Assembly: GCA_012033335.1 (NCBI GenBank)
Contig: JAAURB010000017.1
Span: forward strand, 1-64,000
Length of the DNA stretch: 64,000 nucleotides
Reading direction: 5' to 3'
Origin: Oscillatoriales cyanobacterium RM2_1_1
GTDB taxonomy: Bacteria; Cyanobacteriota; Cyanobacteriia; Cyanobacteriales; Microcoleaceae
Positions 49,365 through 59,047 of the stretch are shown here, in pieces; within the stretch, counting starts at the first letter, position 1; each line of letters begins with the position of its first letter. Made by a program: the position numbers and the translations under genes. Under the pieces are notes generated by a model that saw nothing but the letters and a program-made list of their open reading frames with translations, was not told the origin of the DNA and ran no database searches.

Positions 49365-49705
49365 GGAGCAAGCTGCCTCCTAATCCCTCTATACTCCAAA
49401 CTACCCTATTTCCCTTATTGTAATGTGTTATCGCTAGCAACCTGATCGGTTTTTCAGATTTCATTTTTCCGGTTTCAGTTTCGTTATCAGCTTTTTGCAT
49501 GAGATTCTCAGGAATTGCCTATATTCTTCAGGGTAGAGTCTACTTCAATCGAATGAATTTGGTAAGATTGCAGCATTATTAGGTTAAGTGGTCTACGTTG
49601 GATGACTGGCTGTAGGCTAGAATTGAGCAGGAGCATAGGTGCTACAGTGAGAACTGAATCATTGACCTAGCAATCAAACTGAAACACCTCACGAGGACAG
49701 TCGCA
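49365..49705. promoter_or_regulatory. Divergent hmpA-hmpF promoter region
   Basis: 341 bases between divergent hmpA and hmpF starts, so promoters for both directions must lie here. I see the AGGAGG of hmpA on one side and CACGAGGAC of hmpF on the other. No clear -35/-10 pair was found, which would be compatible with use of an alternative sigma factor for motility genes, but that is inference. Confidence 0.5.
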
Positions 49706-51421
49706 GTGCTTTATTTAGCGGAAGTACAAAAGCAGAAAAGTGGTTTTGGTCTAGGTGGCGGTCGATCTGAGTTAAAGCTTCTGGCCTGTCAACGCAGCGA
49801 GAATAACTGGGTTGCCGTCCCAGGGGATGATGTAGTTCCGGCTGAAGATGCAGGCAATTTTAAAGAAGGAGCCCTGGTTTTAGTTGATCTTAATGCTGGT
49901 AAGCAGGTACAGCGGATTCAGGATGCAGCTCGCCAATTGGTTAGTATTCTCCAGGAATTTTCTCGGCTCCAGGAGAAGTTCAAAACTCAGCAGGAAGAAA
50001 TTGAACAGTGGAAAGAATCCCTGACCTATCAGAGCCAGGAATTGAATCGCCGCGAGATGGAAATGGAAGCCCAGCGCGACCAGGTGGAACAACTTGAGGC
50101 AGAGTTTGAACAGTTGGCTCAACAGCGGCAGGAGATCAAGCTGGCTCAGGAAGAAAGCGATCGCCTGCGCTCGGAGCTTGATCAGGCCCGTCAAGAAATT
50201 GCCGCGACCCAGAGTCGGCTACAACAGCAACTTCAGGAGATAGAAGCCCGGCAAGCAGAACTGCAAACTTCCACCAGTTTTAATAGCGACCAAGCCCAAG
50301 CCCTTCAAACCACCCTGACTCAAATCAACCCGATTCCCCTGGAAACATTGCAAGAGCAGATCCAGCAAGCCTGCGAAAAGCTAGAAGCAGGTCAGACCCT
50401 GCTTCAGACTCACTGGAATCAGCTTCAGGCCAAACAAACGGATGCCAATCAACTCCAGCAAGAGGCTGAGGAAATCCGTCAAATGCTGCAAAGTCATCGC
50501 CAGGCATGGCATACGACCCAGACTAACCTGATGCAAAGTCAAGTCAACCTCAACGCTCAGCAAAATCAGCTTCAGGCTCAGCAAAGCCAGCAACAAACCC
50601 TTCAGACTCAGATTCAAGCTCGGCAAGTCCTGATGCAAAACCTTGAGCAATTGGCCAGCCAGGGCGGGCACGAAGCAACCCCGGTGACGGTTGACATCCA
50701 GGCCCTGGAATCAATGGCGATGGAGCAGCTACAAAAAGAAGCGGATACCCTGCGTCAGGAATGGGAGAAGGGAAAACGCCTAGTCGGAGACGAGGAAGAG
50801 GAACTGAAGTCTAAGCAGGAGGAAATTGCTACCCTTCAGGCCAAAATTCAACAGATCTCCGCCCAGGAGCGATCGCAACTAGAAACTGAGCTGGCCGAGG
50901 AACAGGATGCCTATGAAATGCTCAATCGCACCGTTGAAGGGCAGCGTCGAACTCTGAGGGAACGGGAAGCAACCCTGAATCAATATCAAGCTGTCCTCTG
51001 GCGGCGGCAGGGGAAGTCTTCCGGAGATGGCCCTGTAACCTTTGAAATTTTACTGGCTAATCTCAACACACAACAGCAGCAGCAACAACAGGAACTCCAA
51101 GCCCTCGAAACAGAATTACAAACCCTCCAGGGGGCGATCGCCCAGGCCCAAGCCAAGGTTGACCGTTATTTTGCCGATCAGACGCAGCAACAACAAACTC
51201 TGGATGCTCAGGAGCAGAATTGGATCGAAAAAAGCCGTAGAGCGGCTGAATGCTTAGGTCAAGTGATCCTCTATCAGGAAATGTTACAACCGGTTCAGAA
51301 TCAGTGGGATGAACTGCGTCAGCAGATAGAAACCGCAACCCAGGAACTCAACCAACTCACCGCAACCAAGCAGCAACAAACCCAACAATTTGAGCATCTG
51401 CGCCAGATTTTAGGGGTTTAG
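49706..51421 (+). CDS. hmpF: Pilus motility coiled-coil protein HmpF
   Basis: 571 residues from a GTG at 49706 (MLYLAEVQKQKSGFGLGGGR), preceded by GAGG. Residues 1-75 form the conserved N-terminal domain (SELKLLACQRSENNWVAVPG). From about residue 80 to the end the protein is almost unbroken Gln/Glu-rich coiled coil. In Nostoc HmpF localises dynamically to cell poles and is needed for type IV pilus activation under Hmp control. The gene is adjacent to the hmpA-E operon, here in divergent orientation. Confidence 0.9.
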   Translation: MLYLAEVQKQKSGFGLGGGRSELKLLACQRSENNWVAVPGDDVVPAEDAGNFKEGALVLVDLNAGKQVQRIQDAARQLVSILQEFSRLQEKFKTQQEEIEQWKESLTYQSQELNRREMEMEAQRDQVEQLEAEFEQLAQQRQEIKLAQEESDRLRSELDQARQEIAATQSRLQQQLQEIEARQAELQTSTSFNSDQAQALQTTLTQINPIPLETLQEQIQQACEKLEAGQTLLQTHWNQLQAKQTDANQLQQEAEEIRQMLQSHRQAWHTTQTNLMQSQVNLNAQQNQLQAQQSQQQTLQTQIQARQVLMQNLEQLASQGGHEATPVTVDIQALESMAMEQLQKEADTLRQEWEKGKRLVGDEEEELKSKQEEIATLQAKIQQISAQERSQLETELAEEQDAYEMLNRTVEGQRRTLREREATLNQYQAVLWRRQGKSSGDGPVTFEILLANLNTQQQQQQQELQALETELQTLQGAIAQAQAKVDRYFADQTQQQQTLDAQEQNWIEKSRRAAECLGQVILYQEMLQPVQNQWDELRQQIETATQELNQLTATKQQQTQQFEHLRQILGV

Positions 51422-51533
51422 CGCCTCCGCAACAACTCTGAACCGAATGCTATCCGTGTTACCGCTAGAGGGACATTGCCCCTGGCATTTGACTAGAATG
51501 GGTTGGATGCAAGTCTAGTTTTGGAGCGGTGAA

Positions 51534-51977
51534 ATGATGGTATTACAGTCTTGTCAGAAATCTAGCCAGATGTCAATCCAGCAGCCTGCCCTGGTTTGGG
51601 GAATTGCTTTGTGGGCCAGTCTTGGCAGCTTGGGCCTATTGGGCCCTGAAGCCATCAACGCTCAATCTCTACCCTCGGATCAATCGACCTTTACCCTGGC
51701 TCAATTCGTGTCCGGTTGTCCTCGGGCTGAGGTGATTGAAGCCTATGAAACGCCAAACTTTTTTGCTTATATCTGTGGGGCAGCGGATGGCAGTGTATTT
51801 TATCGCGGAGTGGATAAAAGCAGTGGTCAGCAAATTAATGTCTTTGGAGTCAGCAGCGGAGGCGACGGAACCTATTATGCGACTAATGGTGACGTGACCT
51901 ACACGATTAATCCCTCTCAACTTCAAGTCTTTCAAAACAATCGGTTAATTCTCTCTGAACCTGTAATCAATCGATAG
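51534..51977 (+). CDS. Small exported protein of unknown function
   Basis: 147 residues. The ATG at 51534 has GGAG about eight bases upstream; a second ATG follows at once. A signal peptide covers about residues 1-45 (LVWGIALWASLGSLGLLG then EAINAQS, with cleavage after INA likely). The mature part has two cysteines (SGCPRAEV and YICGAADG) that could form a disulfide, and beta-strand-rich segments with a GDVTYTINPSQLQVFQ end. I do not recognise the family. It ends six bases before the next gene, so the two are probably cotranscribed. Confidence 0.75.
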   Translation: MMVLQSCQKSSQMSIQQPALVWGIALWASLGSLGLLGPEAINAQSLPSDQSTFTLAQFVSGCPRAEVIEAYETPNFFAYICGAADGSVFYRGVDKSSGQQINVFGVSSGGDGTYYATNGDVTYTINPSQLQVFQNNRLILSEPVINR

Positions 51978-51983
51978 AACCCT

Positions 51984-53615
51984 ATGATTTCCCCCTGGAT
52001 AGTCCGGTTAGTTCAAACCGCAACGTTAGGGACAAGCCTATATTCACTGGAATTGATGACTAGACCGGGCTGGGGAGCCGAGGAGATTGTGATTTATTAT
52101 GGTTCTGCTGAAACCGCTGTTGAGGTTGCGGATTTAAGCCGATTTGCTCAGGTCGGTGAAGCCACTCCAGTTTTGGCGCTCTATGGCAGATTGCTACAAC
52201 TGGAAAACGGAGAACAGGTACGAGAGCTGCTCACAACCCCTCTGGATGCTACCCCTTGGAGTGTAGAACAGATTATCGATTCCCCGACCGGAAATTTACT
52301 GTTCAAGCGGGTAGGTCGGGTGCTCAAAACGGAGACAAATGAAAACGGTGATCAGGCTTTAAAACAGGCTGTCCGTCAAGCCGCCAACCATCCGGAAGGA
52401 CTAACCTTACTGGGGCTATTGGAGGAATTTCCGGGTCAAAGTATTCGGGTTGATCTAAAGTTTAGTGTTGACTTACTCAATGATGTCCTCAGTATTGTGG
52501 TGGAAGATCAGCAGATTTTGACCTGGATTCAGCAACAAAAAAGTCAGGATGAATCGGCAAGTGACAGCCCCATCCCACTGCCTGACCTGAGTGGTTTTGG
52601 CCGTTTTCCCTGGCAAGAGCTGACCTGGAGCTTTCAAAACCCTCGCCGCGATCGCCCTTCCCCCGTTTATCTCTACCTCCCTCAAACCGATTATCCAGTT
52701 CCTCTGATTATCATCTCCCATGGATTAGGATCTGATCCGAAAACCTTTGCTTATCTGGCCCAACATCTGGCCTCCCATGGCTATGCTGTCGCCCTTCCTG
52801 AACACATTGAAACCAGTGCGAATGGCTTTGAGCGCTTCTTTGATGGATTTGACAATCCCCCCGATCCCTCCGCATTTGCCAATCGTCCCCGGGACATTAC
52901 TGATCTAATCAACCAACTCGAGCAGCGATCCCGCACTGACCCGGCATTTCCAGGAAAGATTGACTTTCAAAATGTTGGAGTGGTCGGGCAATCATTTGGG
53001 GGATATACGGCTTTAGCTGTGGCAGGGGCAGGGCTCAATCTATCGACCCTGACCCAGGGCTGTAGGAACTTTATCAATCGCCGAATTAGCCTGAATCTAT
53101 CGACTTTGTTGCAATGTCAGGCCATTGATATTGCCCGAGAACAGACAAATTTTCGCGATCCTCGGGTCAAAGGAGCGATCGCCATCAATCCTCTGGCTAG
53201 CTTGGTGTTTGGAGAAACAGGTCTAGGGCAGATCCAGATTCCTGTGATGATTATCAGTGGTACCAATGACTATGTTACCCCAGCCGTTACAGAGCAGATT
53301 CTGCCATTTACCTGGCTCAAAACCCTGGAGAAATATCTGGTTCTAGTTGAGCCGGGAACTCATTTTTCGTTGCTAGATGAGCCTAGAGGACGTACTTTCC
53401 CCCCCGAATTGATTGGCCCTGACCCAACTCTGGCCTATCCCTATCTCCAAGCGATCGCCCTGGCTTTCTTTGATCTACACTTACTGAACCGTTCGGCAGC
53501 AGCAGCTTATCTGACACCGACCTACCTGGATCAATTGGATGAACCCCCTTTCAGTTTGAGCATCCTTCGACAACTCACCGCCGCTGAAATCAGACAGGCC
53601 ATTCAAAGCCGTTAG
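51984..53615 (+). CDS. Alpha/beta hydrolase with N-terminal DUF1400 domain
   Basis: 543 residues. A short N-terminal hydrophobic segment (VQTATLGTSLYSLELM) is followed by AEEIVIYYGSAETAVEVADL, the DUF1400 domain found only with cyanobacterial hydrolases. From about residue 225 there is an alpha/beta hydrolase similar to PAF-acetylhydrolase/dienelactone types: oxyanion segment IIISHGLGSD, nucleophile in VVGQSFGGYTA, and catalytic His in VEPGTHFSLLDE. It is probably an exported or membrane-bound esterase or lipase; its substrate is unknown. It follows a small exported protein by six bases. Confidence 0.88.
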   Translation: MISPWIVRLVQTATLGTSLYSLELMTRPGWGAEEIVIYYGSAETAVEVADLSRFAQVGEATPVLALYGRLLQLENGEQVRELLTTPLDATPWSVEQIIDSPTGNLLFKRVGRVLKTETNENGDQALKQAVRQAANHPEGLTLLGLLEEFPGQSIRVDLKFSVDLLNDVLSIVVEDQQILTWIQQQKSQDESASDSPIPLPDLSGFGRFPWQELTWSFQNPRRDRPSPVYLYLPQTDYPVPLIIISHGLGSDPKTFAYLAQHLASHGYAVALPEHIETSANGFERFFDGFDNPPDPSAFANRPRDITDLINQLEQRSRTDPAFPGKIDFQNVGVVGQSFGGYTALAVAGAGLNLSTLTQGCRNFINRRISLNLSTLLQCQAIDIAREQTNFRDPRVKGAIAINPLASLVFGETGLGQIQIPVMIISGTNDYVTPAVTEQILPFTWLKTLEKYLVLVEPGTHFSLLDEPRGRTFPPELIGPDPTLAYPYLQAIALAFFDLHLLNRSAAAAYLTPTYLDQLDEPPFSLSILRQLTAAEIRQAIQSR

Positions 53616-53661
53616 TCATACCCTGGCATGATCCCCTGAAATGCTCTCGGAAGATTGATTC

Positions 53662-53961
53662 TCACCCCATGACCTCCATTTTAAGTAGCCGTTTGCCATG
53701 AATCACGGCAGTCACCGTCACTGTTTCATCTTGAATTCGATACAGAATCCGATAGGTATAGGCAAACTGTTCACGAATCATTTCATCACCAAATTCCTGA
53801 ACGATATCCCCAATGAGTGGATTATCACTGAGATCTCTTGTCACTTCAATAATTCGTTGAACCACTGCCGCAGCGTAGGAGACGGAATCTCGCGCAATGT
53901 ATGCGGCAATGGCATCAATATCATCAATAGCTTGAGGTGACCAAACTACTTGATAACCCAT
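53662..53961 (-). CDS. ParE/RelE-family toxin
   Basis: 99 residues: YQVVWSPQAIDDIDAIAAYI at the start, RDLSDNPLIGDIV in the middle and FAYTYRILYRIQDETVTVTA, the usual RelE/ParE fold with its conserved arginines. ParE members poison gyrase; RelE members cut mRNA; which applies cannot be told. It overlaps its antitoxin gene by 16 bases, the common operon form. Confidence 0.88.
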   Translation of the reverse strand: MGYQVVWSPQAIDDIDAIAAYIARDSVSYAAAVVQRIIEVTRDLSDNPLIGDIVQEFGDEMIREQFAYTYRILYRIQDETVTVTAVIHGKRLLKMEVMG

Positions 53962-54134
53962 TTACTTAATAAACCTTCTGCTTCTGCCTGTGTAATTTTT
54001 CTAACCGTATCAGTAATCGAAACACCCTGGCGGTACTTTTCAATAACATATAAGTGATATTGAATATCCTCAAGAGAACAGTCTTCAGGTAGGTTTTTTA
54101 ACAAAGACTCTACTTCTTTCTTGACAGAACTCAT
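53946..54134 (-). CDS. Antitoxin partner of the ParE/RelE-family toxin
   Basis: 62 residues, mostly helical (SVKKEVESLLKNLPEDCSLE, HLYVIEKYRQGVSITD). The short size, upstream position and 16-base overlap with the toxin gene identify it as the antitoxin. It lacks an obvious ribbon-helix-helix start; the N-terminal half may bind the toxin. It probably neutralises the toxin and represses the operon. Confidence 0.8.
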   Translation of the reverse strand: MSSVKKEVESLLKNLPEDCSLEDIQYHLYVIEKYRQGVSITDTVRKITQAEAEGLLSKWVIK

Positions 54135-54580
54135 AAACTCTTACTTTATTTTTATCTAGATTCCTCCATTATACTTATTTTCTTCTTAAGACTGAAAATT
54201 AATCTGAAATAAAGCTGACCAAAAAGTTACCAAAAACCAGGAAAAAGTCTGGCTTTTGAAAACTTTAACTTTTATTTCTATCGTCGAGGTGATTTTGCGT
54301 TTGGGGTCAGGGGAGCCATCAAGACAGTTGCAAAAAGATGATATCAGAATTTACCGAATTTGAACCGATCATTTGAGCTGATCAAGTTGGGTGGGTCTTT
54401 CCAAGTTCTGTGGTTTGTCGGTTGCACGACATGGAGGACATTTCATTGGCCCACTATAGCTGTCCATAGAACTATAACACCTGGCAGATTGCCATGGGAC
54501 ATCTGGAGGATTCAAATCCCTCTTTTTCAAGGCTTTGCTTTGCTGTTGGGAGCAGGGGACGTAGGAGATGTCTGAGATGG
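54135..54580. other. Intergenic region, no gene recognised
   Basis: 446 bases between the antitoxin start and the end of the M14-like gene. It is unusually free of features; an open minus-strand frame ending near 54361 contains MKCPPCRATDK but has no credible start or family. Its A/T-rich first 100 bases probably hold the toxin-antitoxin promoter. Confidence 0.5.
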
Positions 54581-55516
54581 CTAAACCGCAAGATGCACAA
54601 TCCCATCCCCCTGACTCACCAAGGGATTTTGTTGATTGCCAATGACCAGACCATCACAGGGCGATCGCAGTTGAGTACTGGTTTCACCGAATGCGTCTGC
54701 AATGATTCCCAGGGTTTGTTTTTGGGATACCTGATCTCCCAAGGCCACTTTCAGCTTGAGAATTCCACTGCGAGACGCTCTCACCCATCGGGTTTCTCGC
54801 ACTTCAATCGGATCAATGGCGGCAAATCGAGCGCTAAATGTATACATATCTAGAGTTGCGATCACCCGCAAAATTCCAGCGACTCCGACTCGAATGGCAT
54901 GGGTGTTGAAGCGCAGAGCCTCCCCAGCTTCGTAGAGTAGTACTGGTATTCCCTGCCTGGTAGCAGCCTGCCGCAGGGAACCATCCCGGGTTTGGGAGTG
55001 AATCATAATGGATGCTCCAAAAGCCTTAGCACAAGCATAGGTTTGAGGATCATCCAAATTGGCCCGGATTTGGGGTAGGTTAATCCGATGGGCGGAAGCC
55101 GTATGCAGGTCAATCCCATGGGTCGCCTGATTAACGATTTCTTCCATGAATATATTGGCCAGGCGAGAGGCTAAAGATCCGCGACTTGAACCGGGGAATG
55201 AGCGATTTAAATCCCGCCGATCCGGTAAATATCGAGATTGCTCGATGAATCCAAAAACATTGACCACCGGAACAGCAATGATGGTTCCCCGAAGTTGCTC
55301 AGGGATGATGTACTGCAAAACCCGGTGAATAATTTCCACCCCATTCAATTCATCACCATGAATGGCGGCACTGAGCCATAGCCGTGGCCCCTGACAGATT
55401 CCATTGATTACAATGACTGGCAGGGAGATCATGGTTTGAGTGGGTAGACGGGCGACTGGAATTTCAATCAGTTTTTTGGTAGCAAAAGGAACTTGAATTC
55501 CTCCAATTTCAATCAT
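54581..55516 (-). CDS. Succinylglutamate desuccinylase/aspartoacylase (M14-like) family protein
   Basis: 311 residues. Zinc ligands are in the AAIHGDELNGVE (HxxE) motif and the later IDLHTA (His) motif; RDLNRSFPG is the conserved substrate-binding Asn-Arg segment. The C-terminal 80 residues form a lipoyl-like beta domain (SGILKLKVALGDQVSQKQTL; SPCDGLVIGNQQ). Family members remove acyl groups from amino acids or modify peptide tails. The substrate is unknown; cytoplasmic by sequence. It has no operon partner. Confidence 0.88.
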   Translation of the reverse strand: MIEIGGIQVPFATKKLIEIPVARLPTQTMISLPVIVINGICQGPRLWLSAAIHGDELNGVEIIHRVLQYIIPEQLRGTIIAVPVVNVFGFIEQSRYLPDRRDLNRSFPGSSRGSLASRLANIFMEEIVNQATHGIDLHTASAHRINLPQIRANLDDPQTYACAKAFGASIMIHSQTRDGSLRQAATRQGIPVLLYEAGEALRFNTHAIRVGVAGILRVIATLDMYTFSARFAAIDPIEVRETRWVRASRSGILKLKVALGDQVSQKQTLGIIADAFGETSTQLRSPCDGLVIGNQQNPLVSQGDGIVHLAV

Positions 55517-55807
55517 TTGGGAACGCCTATCAAATAGGATAGAAACCTTGTGGTATGGGCATCTGGCCTCCTGGGAAATAGCCAGGACGGCAGTTTTGTC
55601 CCCTATTCACTCCATAACCTACTCTATCGTCCTTAAACAAATAGGATGGGTTGAGGCCCGCAATCTAAAGATAATAGACGGTGAAATAGATGGAGTTCAG
55701 TAAACCGCTTTTCCAGAGCCAGATTTGTAGTATCAGTGACAGGTCACCCTCACCTACCCTCAAGCAGGTTAAAATAGAGCCAATTCTGCATCATAGGAGT
55801 TGGGTCT

Positions 55808-57313
55808 ATGACAACTGCCGCCCCGATCAAATCCGCAGCCCGTAAAACTGAGTATGAGGCCATCATTGGCCTGGAAACCCATTGCCAACTTAGCACTGCC
55901 ACCAAAATTTTTTCCAACTCCTCCACAGCCTTTGGGGCCGAGCCCAACACCAACATCGACCCAATCTGCATGGGAATGCCAGGAGTTTTGCCGGTTCTCA
56001 ATCAGAAAGTCCTGGAATATGCCGTCAAAGCTGGACTGGCCCTTAACTGCACCATCGCTCCCTACAGCAAGTTTGATCGCAAGCAATACTTCTACCCGGA
56101 TCTCCCCAAAAACTATCAGATATCCCAGTTTGATCTGCCCATTGCCGAACACGGCCACGTAGAAATCGAGATTGTTGATGAACAGGGCAATGCCATCCGC
56201 AAGACAATTGGCATCACCCGCCTGCACATGGAAGAAGACGCGGGCAAGCTCGTCCATGGGGGCAGCGATCGTCTCGCTGGATCGACCTATTCCATGGTGG
56301 ACTTCAACCGGGCGGGGATTCCCCTGATTGAAATCGTCTCCGAACCCGACATCCGTTCCGGGCAGGAGGCCGCCGAATACGCCCAGGAAATTCGCCGGAT
56401 TGTCCGCTATCTGGGGGTGAGCGATGGCAATATGCAGGAAGGCTCCCTGCGATGCGATGTCAACGTTTCGGTGCGGCCCCTGGGTCAGGAAAAGTTTGGC
56501 ACGAAGGTAGAAATCAAAAATATGAATTCCTTTAGTGCAATTCAGCGGGCCATTGAATACGAAATTCAGCGGCAGATTGCCGCCATCGAGGCGGGGGAAA
56601 AAATTATTCAGGAAACTCGCCTGTGGGAAGAAGGGGCGCAGCGCACCATCAGTATGCGAATCAAGGAAGGCTCCAGCGATTACCGTTACTTTCCAGAACC
56701 GGATCTGCCCCCGATTGAGCTAGCCCCCGAACAGTTGGAACAGTGGCGCAGTGAATTGCCCGAACTGCCTGCCCAGAAGCGCGATCGCTACGAAACAGCC
56801 TTGGGTTTGTCTCCCTATGACACCCGGGTATTGACCGACGATCAAGCGGTTGCCCATTACTATGAAGCCACCATTGCCGCCGGGGGAGACCTCAAGCAAG
56901 TCGCCAACTGGATTATGGGAGATATTACCGCCTACCTGAAAAATGAAAAGCTGGGGATTACTGAAATTGCCCTGACCCCGGAAAACCTGGCGGAGTTACT
57001 GGGACTGATTGACTCTGGCACCATCAGCGGCAAAATTGCCAAGGATATTCTGCCTGATCTCCTCACCATTGGAGGATCCCCCAAAGCTCTAGTCGAGCAA
57101 AAAGGACTGATTCAAATCTCAGATACGGGTGAAATTGAGAAAATGGTGGATGAGGTGCTGGCGGCCCATCCTGAAGAACTGGCTCAATATCGGGCTGGAA
57201 AAACCAAGCTTCAGGGATTTTTTGTGGGGCAGATGATGAAAAAAACTCAGGGTCGCGCCGATCCCAAGCTTACCAATCAAATCCTGGGGAAAAAGCTCAA
57301 GCCAGAGGCGTAA
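55808..57313 (+). CDS. gatB: Aspartyl/glutamyl-tRNA amidotransferase subunit B
   Basis: 501 residues. AGGAG lies about nine bases before the ATG. Signature segments are [27 protein letters not shown], the [20 protein letters not shown] block and [13 protein letters not shown]; the C-terminal GatB/YqeY domain ends in [16 protein letters not shown]. GatB recognises misacylated Glu-tRNA-Gln or Asp-tRNA-Asn and activates it for amidation by GatA. gatA and gatC are not near, which is usual in cyanobacteria. Confidence 0.96.
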   Translation: MTTAAPIKSAARKTEYEAIIGLETHCQLSTATKIFSNSSTAFGAEPNTNIDPICMGMPGVLPVLNQKVLEYAVKAGLALNCTIAPYSKFDRKQYFYPDLPKNYQISQFDLPIAEHGHVEIEIVDEQGNAIRKTIGITRLHMEEDAGKLVHGGSDRLAGSTYSMVDFNRAGIPLIEIVSEPDIRSGQEAAEYAQEIRRIVRYLGVSDGNMQEGSLRCDVNVSVRPLGQEKFGTKVEIKNMNSFSAIQRAIEYEIQRQIAAIEAGEKIIQETRLWEEGAQRTISMRIKEGSSDYRYFPEPDLPPIELAPEQLEQWRSELPELPAQKRDRYETALGLSPYDTRVLTDDQAVAHYYEATIAAGGDLKQVANWIMGDITAYLKNEKLGITEIALTPENLAELLGLIDSGTISGKIAKDILPDLLTIGGSPKALVEQKGLIQISDTGEIEKMVDEVLAAHPEELAQYRAGKTKLQGFFVGQMMKKTQGRADPKLTNQILGKKLKPEA

Positions 57314-57314
57314 C

Positions 57315-57363
57315 TGAAAGACGTAATCAAAAGTTGTAATCGATTATTGCTTTTGTTCTTTCA
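57315..57363. terminator. Nested inverted repeat between gatB and the convergent DUF3352 gene
   Basis: TGAAAGA (57315-57321) pairs with TCTTTCA (57357-57363), and inside them CAAAAG (57328-57333) pairs with CTTTTG (57350-57355). It lies between the gatB stop and the 3' end of the opposite gene, a likely bidirectional terminator. Confidence 0.45.
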
Positions 57364-59047
57364 AGGACAAAAACATCTCAATCTCGGCCCGATCCGGTTC
57401 CGGGAGGGTGGTACTGAGGCCAACACCCTGGACTGAGTTTAATAGGCTTAAGACATTGGGTTGGAGAGCGATCGCCGGGGAGGCCAGCAGATAACCCGTC
57501 GCCCAGGACAATAAATCCTCTACATCCAGATACAGATAACCCTGATTGGGATAGGGTAACGCCTGACTGATGGCCTGAAATTCCGGATTTTCCTGGAGGG
57601 GTGGTTCGGGGATCATCGTCATGGCCTCGACCACTGGGCCACCAAAGGCAATAAACATCAGATCCTCGTCAAGCCACCCATGGCCAAACAACGTCCCCTG
57701 ACGGGGATCTTTCCACTCGGTTACCTCTACTCCTCGGAGGGTACGTTGCTCCACATTCACCGGAGGACTGCTCTCTCCGATGACCCGATCGAGTTTGTCC
57801 AGGGTGTCTTCGGCTTGGGTGCGATCGCTAGTTTCCAACACCAAAACCCCTCCCAAACCCAAGGGAGCCAGAACCCCTTCCTCAGAGGCTACGGCCCCCA
57901 GCGCCAACTCCCCATCCATCCAGCCAAATACGTCTTGATCCGCGTCTAGATTAATCGTTTTCAGGGCTTGTCGCACCTGACCAGCCAGATTTTCCAGGGG
58001 AGAATGGGGGGGGGAGGTGGTGAGGTATGACCAGATTTGATCGATGCCCTGGAGATCCACCAGGGCAATGGTTTCTGTGGGCAGTCGATCCAGGAGTCTA
58101 CCGACGGCAGGTTGAGAGCCTTGATTGGCTTGCAGAGGAATCTGCGGAGAGCTCTCAGGGGCATTTCGGGGGGCCAGATGGGTGACGAGTTTGAGGCGGA
58201 ATCCGGCTGAATCGATCCCTATTCCCAAGATTAAGGATTGCAGGGACTGGAGCTGGGTGAGAATTTGGAGGGTGGGTTGGCTGGGTTTCTCTGTTGATTT
58301 TTCTGGTGATTTCTCTGTGGCTTTGGTGATCACATCCATAAATTGGGGATAGTTGGCGATGTAGGCAGTGATCAGGGGGTTGGGAACAGCAACACTACCT
58401 AGAAACTGTTCGGAGATGCCTTCAACGGTGGCCAGGGAGGTTTGGGATTGGGTACTTTCGATGGCTTGCTCGATGGCTTGACGGCTAGCGGCGATCAGCA
58501 AATGATCCTGGAGAACTGCCACATGGTATTGCTTGTGGTCGGATTCTTGATATTGGGTGATTTTGATGCCTTGATACTGGCTGACTTGCCGGTTTAAGTC
58601 GGGTTGCTGGTTCAAACGACGGGCAAAGTTCCAGGCTCGCAGCTTGTCTTTGATGCCAATCACCATGATCAGGTTAGGAGTAGTGGGGTTGCTTCCGGGC
58701 AGGATTGCAACTAGAACGCCCCCCATCCAGGGCTTGAGATCTCGGTCGTAGCTAAGGCTGGTTCCGGCTAGGGCTTGTTGCTTCAGGGGGATGAGGGTTT
58801 GGTTGAACCAGGTGCGGGCTTCTGGGGTGCTGAAGTCTTCTAGATAGTTGAGGGCAGTGGGGTTGGGAACGATGAATGCGGCAGCGATCGCAGTTTTTGG
58901 GATCAGTCGGGTGCTATCGAGGATGCTGTAGGATCGGTTCTTGGTTTGCTGCCAGTGGGCGATCAGGGCCAGGCTGCTGAGTCCGATGATGGCAATGGCG
59001 GCGATCAGCCGTTTGGATGGATGGTTTGTGCGTGGCATTATTGCCAT
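57344..59047 (-). CDS. DUF3352 domain-containing membrane-anchored protein
   Basis: 567 residues. A single N-terminal transmembrane segment (LIAAIAIIGLSSLALIAHW, about residues 14-32) anchors a large extracytoplasmic DUF3352 domain (TAIAAAFIVPNPTALNYLED; GVEVTEWKDPRQGTLFG). The middle contains a Lys/Glu/Ser-rich low-complexity loop (KATEKSPEKSTEKPSQ) near residue 240. DUF3352 is common in cyanobacteria, function unknown. The ATG at 59047 or the one at 59038 may be used. Confidence 0.88.
   Translation of the reverse strand: MAIMPRTNHPSKRLIAAIAIIGLSSLALIAHWQQTKNRSYSILDSTRLIPKTAIAAAFIVPNPTALNYLEDFSTPEARTWFNQTLIPLKQQALAGTSLSYDRDLKPWMGGVLVAILPGSNPTTPNLIMVIGIKDKLRAWNFARRLNQQPDLNRQVSQYQGIKITQYQESDHKQYHVAVLQDHLLIAASRQAIEQAIESTQSQTSLATVEGISEQFLGSVAVPNPLITAYIANYPQFMDVITKATEKSPEKSTEKPSQPTLQILTQLQSLQSLILGIGIDSAGFRLKLVTHLAPRNAPESSPQIPLQANQGSQPAVGRLLDRLPTETIALVDLQGIDQIWSYLTTSPPHSPLENLAGQVRQALKTINLDADQDVFGWMDGELALGAVASEEGVLAPLGLGGVLVLETSDRTQAEDTLDKLDRVIGESSPPVNVEQRTLRGVEVTEWKDPRQGTLFGHGWLDEDLMFIAFGGPVVEAMTMIPEPPLQENPEFQAISQALPYPNQGYLYLDVEDLLSWATGYLLASPAIALQPNVLSLLNSVQGVGLSTTLPEPDRAEIEMFLSLKEQKQ

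Noticed and set aside
54361-54600. Possible transposase or zinc-ribbon remnant (CPPCRATDK) on the minus strand
   Set aside because: Only one CxxC-like pair, no inverted repeats, no start codon, and no further transposase-like sequence.
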